This document shows positions 6,292-12,406 of a stretch of 12,406 bases of DNA, piece by piece. The notes beneath the pieces are model-generated. The model saw nothing but the letters and a program-made list of their open reading frames with translations, did not search any database and was not told the origin of the DNA. The stretch's first letter is position 1. Each line of letters starts with the position of its first letter. The position numbers were made by a program, and so were the translations under genes. Location of the stretch: contig JAEXCA010000271.1 in NCBI GenBank assembly GCA_023393755.1, positions 1 through 12,406 of the forward strand, written 5' to 3'. Origin of the DNA: Actinomycetes bacterium. Its GTDB lineage: Bacteria; Actinomycetota; Actinomycetes; Propionibacteriales; Propionibacteriaceae.

Positions 6292-7185
6292 TCAATCGCC
6301 GACCGCCGGCCCGGGCCGGGGGACCGGGCTGAGCAGCCAGAGGTTGGCGACCGTGGCGGCGAACAGGGCCGTCCCGGCCATGTGGATGGCGACCAGCGCG
6401 GGCGGGTTGCCGGTGAAGTACTGCAGGTAACCGATCGCGCCCTGCACCGCGGAGACCACCGCGACCACGACGCCGGCCCGCCGGACGGCCGGGATCCGGT
6501 GCGCCAGGACGAGCAGGCCGGCCAGGGCCAGCAGGGTCAGCCAGACGCTGATCGAGTGGATCCGGGCGGTGAGCTCGGGGGACAGCCCGCTGCGCTCGGC
6601 GCCGCCGTCGCCGCTGTTCGGCCCGGAGCCGGTGACCACGGTGCCCAGCACCACCACCACCATCCCGAGAGCGAAGACCGCCCGGGCCAGCCAGCCCACC
6701 CGGACCGGAACGACCGCCGGCGCGATCGGACGGGCGCGGTGGATCAGGACGACGCAGACCACGACCATCGCGACCGACGCCAGCAGGTGCAGCGACACCA
6801 CCCAGGGGTTGAGGTTGGTCAGCACCGACATGCCGCCGATCACCGCCTGGATCGGCACCCCGATGGCGGCCACGAAGGCGAGCCGCCGCAGATCGCGGCG
6901 GGGCCGGCCGAGGTCGTCCCGGGCGTACCAGGCGGCCAGGAAGGTACCGATCGCCAGCGCGATCAGGACGAAGGTGAGCAGCCGGTTGCCGAACTCCACG
7001 ATCGCGTGCACGCCGGCCTCGGGATGCGGCAGGTAGGAGCCGGGCTCGCACTGCGGCCAGGTGCTGCACCCCAGCCCCGAGCCGGTCACCCGGACCAGCC
7101 CGCCGGTGACGATCAGGGTCATGTTGCCGAGCAGCGAACCGATCGCCCAGCCGTAGCTCGCCACCGGTGATTTCAGGACGTCCAT
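6292..7185 (-). CDS. ctaA: Heme A synthase (COX15/CtaA family)
   Basis: Oxidises the C8 methyl of heme O to the formyl group of heme A, the cofactor of aa3 cytochrome oxidase. The 297-residue protein has eight predicted helices. Expected heme ligands are H60 (in HAIVEFGNR, with E64 beside it), H133 (VSLHLLASV), H210 (RIHSISVW) and H268 (AIHMAGTAL). The extracytoplasmic cysteine pair C40 and C46 (GCSTWPQC) and the GTVVTGSGPNSGD loop (181-193) are also present. The ATG at 7185 has GGAAGGTG just upstream. It overlaps the 3' end of the ABC permease gene by 13 bases, so translation is probably coupled. With ctaB on the other strand, the window supplies both steps from heme B to heme A. Confidence 0.96.
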   Translation of the reverse strand: MDVLKSPVASYGWAIGSLLGNMTLIVTGGLVRVTGSGLGCSTWPQCEPGSYLPHPEAGVHAIVEFGNRLLTFVLIALAIGTFLAAWYARDDLGRPRRDLRRLAFVAAIGVPIQAVIGGMSVLTNLNPWVVSLHLLASVAMVVVCVVLIHRARPIAPAVVPVRVGWLARAVFALGMVVVVLGTVVTGSGPNSGDGGAERSGLSPELTARIHSISVWLTLLALAGLLVLAHRIPAVRRAGVVVAVVSAVQGAIGYLQYFTGNPPALVAIHMAGTALFAATVANLWLLSPVPRPGPAVGD

Positions 7186-7934
7186 CGGAACACCTTCCGG
7201 GCCAGCCACAGCCCCGCCACGACCCAGACCGTCAGGACGGCCAGCGGCAGCGGGTCCGTCCCGCCGCTGGCCCAGGTGCGCAGGGTCTCGCCCAGCGCGG
7301 TGGTGGGCAGCAGGCCGAGTACCGGTTGTGCCCAGGCGGGGAAGACCGTCAGCGGCACCACCACGCCGAGGGCGGCCCCGGCCAGGTAGATCAGATTGGC
7401 CGCCGCGAGGGTGAGTTCGGCGCTGGCGAGCGAGGCCAGGATCAGCGCCAGGGCCGCGAAGGCGAGCAGTGCCAGGGGGATCGCGGCCAGCGCGATCAGG
7501 GTCTGGGCCGCGGTCGGAGCCGGTGACCAGCCCGCCACCAGGGCCACGGTGGCCAGCACCGCCAGCTGTGCCAGCGCCAGAGCGGCGAAGGCGATCGCCT
7601 TGCCGGCGATCAGGTCGGCCCGCCGCAGCGGGGTGGCGGCCAGCCGTTCCAGGACGCCGTAGCGCCGTTCGAAGGCGGTGGCCACCGCCAGCGAGGTGAA
7701 GCCGGTCGACCACAGCCCGAGCGCGATCACCGAGGCGGCGAAGGGCTCGCGCGGGATGCCCAGCCTGGCCCCCGCGGCGGCCTGGCCGATCAGCAGCCCG
7801 ACCGGGATCACCAGGGCGAGCAGCAGCTGCTCGCCGTTGCGCGCGACCAGGCGGGCCTCCATCGCGGCATGCCGCAGCACCCGGCTGGCGCGGGGAGCGC
7901 TGCCGGTGGCGGGGGAGAGGTCCAGTGCCGTCAT
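7173..7934 (-). CDS. ABC-2 type transporter permease
   Basis: A 253-residue membrane subunit of an ABC exporter with six hydrophobic segments (about 36-53, 64-86, 108-133, 143-170, 174-198, 230-246). The cytoplasmic loop FERRYGVLERLAATPL (88-103) is typical of ABC-2 permeases. The ATG at 7934 overlaps the stop of the ATPase gene in an ATGA arrangement; the frame stays open further upstream, but only as read-through of the ATPase gene. It corresponds by position to Rv1457c, beside ctaA in mycobacteria. Its substrate is unknown. The lasting link with ctaA suggests a role in heme or cytochrome oxidase assembly, which is inference. Confidence 0.9.
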   Translation of the reverse strand: MTALDLSPATGSAPRASRVLRHAAMEARLVARNGEQLLLALVIPVGLLIGQAAAGARLGIPREPFAASVIALGLWSTGFTSLAVATAFERRYGVLERLAATPLRRADLIAGKAIAFAALALAQLAVLATVALVAGWSPAPTAAQTLIALAAIPLALLAFAALALILASLASAELTLAAANLIYLAGAALGVVVPLTVFPAWAQPVLGLLPTTALGETLRTWASGGTDPLPLAVLTVWVVAGLWLARKVFRWTS

Positions 7935-8644
7935 CCGGCCCCCTGGGGGGTGGTGAGCGAGAGGAAGAGCTGCTCCAGGCTGCCGGTCGAGGTGAGCTCG
8001 GCGACCGTGCCGTGGGCGACCACCCGGCCGGCGTCCAGCAGGTAGACCCGGTCGGCCAGCTGCTCGGCCTCGTCCATGTCGTGGGTGGTGAGCACCACCG
8101 CCACCGCGGCCTCCCTGAGCTGCCCGATCAGCTGCCAGACCGCTCGGCGGGCATGGGGATCGAGTCCCGCGGTGGGCTCGTCCAGGAAGACCAGCCGGGG
8201 CCGTCCGACGACCGCCCCGGCCAGGTTGACCAGCTGCTGCTGGCCGCCGGAGAGCCGCCGGTAGGGGGTCTCGGCGAACGGGCCGATCCCCAGACGCTCG
8301 ATCAACCGGTCGACGGGCAGCGGTGCGGCGTACAGGCCGGCGAGATAGGTCAGCAGTTCGCGGGGACGGACGCCCGACCAGGCGCCGGTGGATTGCGGCA
8401 TCAGGCCCACCCGGTCGTTCGCGCCGGGGGAGCCGGCCGGCAGGCCGAGCAGGTCGATGGTTCCGGCGGTCGGAGCGAGCAACCCGGTGCAGCATCGGAT
8501 CATGGTGGTCTTGCCGGCCCCGTTCGGGCCGAGGACGGCGGTGACCTCACCCTCGGCGGCGGACAGGCTGAGGTCGTCCAGCACCTGCCGGCCGCCCAAT
8601 CGCACCGACAGCCCGTGAAGCGTCAGTGCTGTCGATCCGGCCAC
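7931..8644 (-). CDS. ABC transporter ATPase next to ctaA
   Basis: Cytoplasmic ATPase partner of the following ABC-2 permease. The 237 residues contain Walker A GPNGAGKT (39-46), Q84, signature LSGGQ (131-135), Walker B VFLDEP (152-157), the D-loop AGLD and H188, all intact and in the order of exporter ATPases of the drug/antibiotic type. It starts at GTG 8644. There is no ribosome site, and a -10 box (TAGTCT) ends six bases before the GTG, so the mRNA is probably leaderless. It heads the ATPase-permease-ctaA-EI24 operon and corresponds by position to Rv1458c. The function of the transporter is not known to me. Confidence 0.93.
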   Translation of the reverse strand: MAGSTALTLHGLSVRLGGRQVLDDLSLSAAEGEVTAVLGPNGAGKTTMIRCCTGLLAPTAGTIDLLGLPAGSPGANDRVGLMPQSTGAWSGVRPRELLTYLAGLYAAPLPVDRLIERLGIGPFAETPYRRLSGGQQQLVNLAGAVVGRPRLVFLDEPTAGLDPHARRAVWQLIGQLREAAVAVVLTTHDMDEAEQLADRVYLLDAGRVVAHGTVAELTSTGSLEQLFLSLTTPQGAG

Positions 8645-8650
8645 GAGCCC

Positions 8651-8656
8651 AGACTA
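8651..8656 (-). promoter_or_regulatory. -10 element for a leaderless ABC-ctaA transcript
   Basis: On the minus strand TAGTCT is followed by exactly six bases and then the GTG start codon, so the usual start of transcription falls on the G of GTG. The -35 (near GCGGCA, 18 bases away) is poor. The promoter lies in the gap between the hppA terminator and the ATPase gene, so the operon has its own transcription start. Confidence 0.5.
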
Positions 8657-8700
8657 ACGGCGCGCCACGGCGGTTGCCGCCCGACGCCCCAGCCGGGCGA

Positions 8701-8732
8701 CAAAACGGCCGGCCCCCGAGGGAGCCGGCCGT
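8701..8732 (-). terminator. Intrinsic terminator of hppA
   Basis: Reading leftward, ACGGCCGGC (8732-8724) pairs perfectly with GCCGGCCGT (8713-8705) around a loop of ten bases, and a TTTT run follows. The hairpin starts 18 bases after the hppA stop. It is the clearest terminator in the window. Confidence 0.9.
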
Positions 8733-8749
8733 CCTGCCTGCGGTTCGCG

Positions 8750-11320
<2,571 letters not shown>

Positions 11321-11386
11321 GATTGACGTCCTTCTGGAATATGCCTCAGATGGGTCGATGGCCTAGTCACGAAAGCCACCGGACTC

Positions 11387-11415
11387 ACCCTACGACGCTG
11401 CGTCGTAGTTGTCAC
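11387..11415 (-). promoter_or_regulatory. hppA: hppA promoter
   Basis: Reading leftward, GTGACA (11415-11410) and TAGGGT (11392-11387) are separated by exactly 17 bases and match five of six -35 positions plus a TANNNT -10. Transcription would start near 11380 and give a leader of about 60 bases ending in the GAAGGA ribosome site. The spacer consists almost wholly of a palindrome listed separately. Confidence 0.6.
11390..11408. promoter_or_regulatory. Perfect 19-bp palindrome in the hppA promoter spacer
   Basis: CTACGACGC, one central base, then GCGTCGTAG form a perfect 9+1+9 inverted repeat. It fills the spacer of the hppA promoter and takes in half of its -10 box. That is the place where a dimeric repressor would block RNA polymerase. 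It lies about 80 bases from the sufR start on the other side. The binding protein is unknown. Confidence 0.6.
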
Positions 11416-11462
11416 ACCCATCCCAGGTTGTTGCCGTAGATGCCATCGTGCCGTGTGCCCGG

Positions 11463-11491
11463 TTGAGCCCGCAATGGAAATGGAGAACAAT
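11463..11491 (+). promoter_or_regulatory. sufR: Putative sufR promoter giving a leaderless transcript
   Basis: TTGAGC (11463-11468), 17 bases, then AACAAT (11486-11491) fit -35 and -10 boxes. Six bases after the -10 comes the GTG at 11498, so transcription would start on the start codon. No ribosome site fits any nearby start, which agrees with leaderless translation. Confidence 0.5.
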
Positions 11492-11501
11492 GGTGTTGTG
11501 A
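11487..11501. promoter_or_regulatory. Candidate SufR operator
   Basis: ACAAT, five bases (GGTGT), then TGTGA matches nine of ten fixed positions of the ACACT-N5-TGTGA palindrome that I recall as the M. tuberculosis SufR site. It overlaps the -10 box and the GTG of sufR, so bound SufR would shut off its own operon. Confidence 0.6.
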
Positions 11502-12223
11502 AAACGAGCCCTGATGCGTCCCCCCTGACCGAGGAGTCGGTAGACCCTGCTCAGGTGGAAACCGATGCCTCGACGCGCTCGCGGGTCTCGCGCAGCATCC
11601 TGCAGTACGGCCCCTCGACCGCCAACGACCTGGCCAAGCGGCTGAACCTCACCCCCGCCGCCGTCCGCCGTCACCTGACCGTGCTGATCAGCCTCGGCCA
11701 CCTCACCTCCCGCCAGCAGCGGGTCTACGGCCCGCGTGGCCGGGGACGCCCGGCGCGGGTCTTCGCCCTGACCGACGCCGGTCGCGCCGAGTTCTACCAG
11801 GCCTACGACGAGCTCGCGATCCAGGCCCTCGACTTCCTCCGTCAGGTGGCCGGCGAGGACGCGGTGCGGGAGTTCGCCACCGGGGTGGTCGACTCCATCG
11901 AACAGCGGTTCGAGCACGTGAAACGGGAATATCCGACCCCCGCCGAAGCGTTGGTGGAGGCGTTGACCGCCAAGGGGTTCGTGGCTTCCCTGCAGCCCGT
12001 GCGCAGTGGCGTTCAGCTGTGTCAGTACCATTGCCCGGTCGCCCATGTGGCGGCGGAGTTCCCGGAACTGTGCGAGGCCGAGACGCGCGCTTTCGCCCGG
12101 ATGCTGGATTCCCACGTGCAACGGCTGGCCACCATCGCCCATGGCGACGGCGTGTGCACCACCCACGTCCCGCACCCGGTGGTGCGAGACGAACTGACAA
12201 CCGAAGGAAGGCCCACTCGATGA
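11498..12223 (+). CDS. sufR: Fe-S cluster-sensing repressor of the suf operon
   Basis: Controls the Fe-S cluster assembly operon in response to cluster supply. The 241-residue protein has a winged helix-turn-helix at about 29-97 (DLAKRLNLTPAAVRRHLTVL, then RGRGRPARVFALT) and a C-terminal cluster domain with C175, C179, C192 and C220 in CQYHCP, ELCEAE and GDGVCTTH. The first three should hold a 4Fe-4S cluster. The frame is open to 11453, and ATG codons at 11474 and 11480 are possible, but none has a ribosome site. GTG 11498 is preferred because it lies at the expected transcription start and overlaps the operator. The stop overlaps the sufB ATG (ATGA), as in other actinobacterial suf operons, where sufR comes first. 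Confidence 0.95.
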   Translation: MKTSPDASPLTEESVDPAQVETDASTRSRVSRSILQYGPSTANDLAKRLNLTPAAVRRHLTVLISLGHLTSRQQRVYGPRGRGRPARVFALTDAGRAEFYQAYDELAIQALDFLRQVAGEDAVREFATGVVDSIEQRFEHVKREYPTPAEALVEALTAKGFVASLQPVRSGVQLCQYHCPVAHVAAEFPELCEAETRAFARMLDSHVQRLATIAHGDGVCTTHVPHPVVRDELTTEGRPTR

Positions 12224-12406
12224 CCACGACCACTCCCGCCGCACCCGGCCTCGGCGCGACGCAGGAGGAACACCTGCAGGCGCTCGGCCACTACCAGTAC
12301 GGCTGGAAGGACGACGACACCGCCGGCGCCAATGCCAGGCGCGGGCTCAACGAGGACGTGGTGCGCAACATCTCCGCGCTGAAGGACGAGCCGGAATGGA
12401 TGCTGC
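12220..12406 (+). CDS. sufB: Fe-S cluster assembly scaffold SufB, 3' end outside window
   Basis: Scaffold subunit of the SufBCD complex on which Fe-S clusters are built in the cytosol. Only the first 62 residues are present. They include the conserved YQYGWKDDD, GANARRGLNEDVVRNIS and the EPEWML block that opens SufB proteins (about 470-480 residues in full). The ATG at 12220 has GAAGGAAGG upstream and shares four bases with the sufR stop. The rest of the suf operon is expected to follow to the right. Confidence 0.95.
   Translation, partial: MTTTTPAAPGLGATQEEHLQALGHYQYGWKDDDTAGANARRGLNEDVVRNISALKDEPEWML

Noticed and set aside
11390..11408. The palindrome as a terminator hairpin
   Set aside because: It lies between two divergent genes inside a -35/-10 spacer, and no T tract follows on either strand.

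Overview
The window comes from a high-GC Gram-positive bacterium (actinobacterium). GC is close to 70 percent, codon third positions are G/C-rich, and GTG or TTG starts are frequent. The gene order zwf / ctaB / ctaA - ABC permease - ABC ATPase / sufR - sufB is the one I recall from the Mycobacterium tuberculosis Rv1447c-Rv1461 region. The family may be Propionibacteriaceae, but that is only a guess. All orientations in this conserved backbone match the mycobacterial arrangement. Two blocks differ. Where mycobacteria carry tal and tkt, this genome has an ECF vitamin/metabolite transporter operon and a HemG-type flavodoxin. Between the ABC ATPase and sufR it carries a divergent proton-pumping pyrophosphatase.

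Layout from left to right. Bases 1-985 (minus) hold the N-terminal two thirds of glucose-6-phosphate dehydrogenase. Bases 1031-3744 (minus) form a compact operon read S component, EcfT, fused two-domain EcfA, with a hairpin-rich leader; zwf follows 45 bases downstream. Bases 3908-4450 (plus) encode a HemG-like protoporphyrinogen oxidase. Next comes ctaB (heme O synthase, plus), which probably starts upstream of its first conventional start codon. It converges, one base apart, with a leftward operon: ABC ATPase, ABC-2 permease, ctaA (heme A synthase) and an EI24/CysZ-like membrane protein. The first three genes overlap by 4 and 13 bases. A strong intrinsic terminator at about 8701-8732 separates this operon from hppA (8750-11320, minus). 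A divergent promoter region at 11321-11497 then leads to sufR and sufB, which runs off the right end.

Functionally, most genes concern respiration and redox supply. HemG, CtaB and CtaA act in the path to heme A for aa3-type cytochrome oxidase. Zwf supplies NADPH, HppA recovers pyrophosphate energy as a proton gradient, and SufR/SufB make Fe-S clusters under feedback control. The regulatory sequences are among the most interesting parts. A near-perfect match to the mycobacterial SufR operator overlaps the probable leaderless start of sufR. A perfect 19-bp palindrome fills the spacer of a good promoter in front of hppA. The ABC ATPase gene also looks leaderless. I found no RNA genes, mobile elements, CRISPR arrays or phage genes, and no wholly new multi-gene system.
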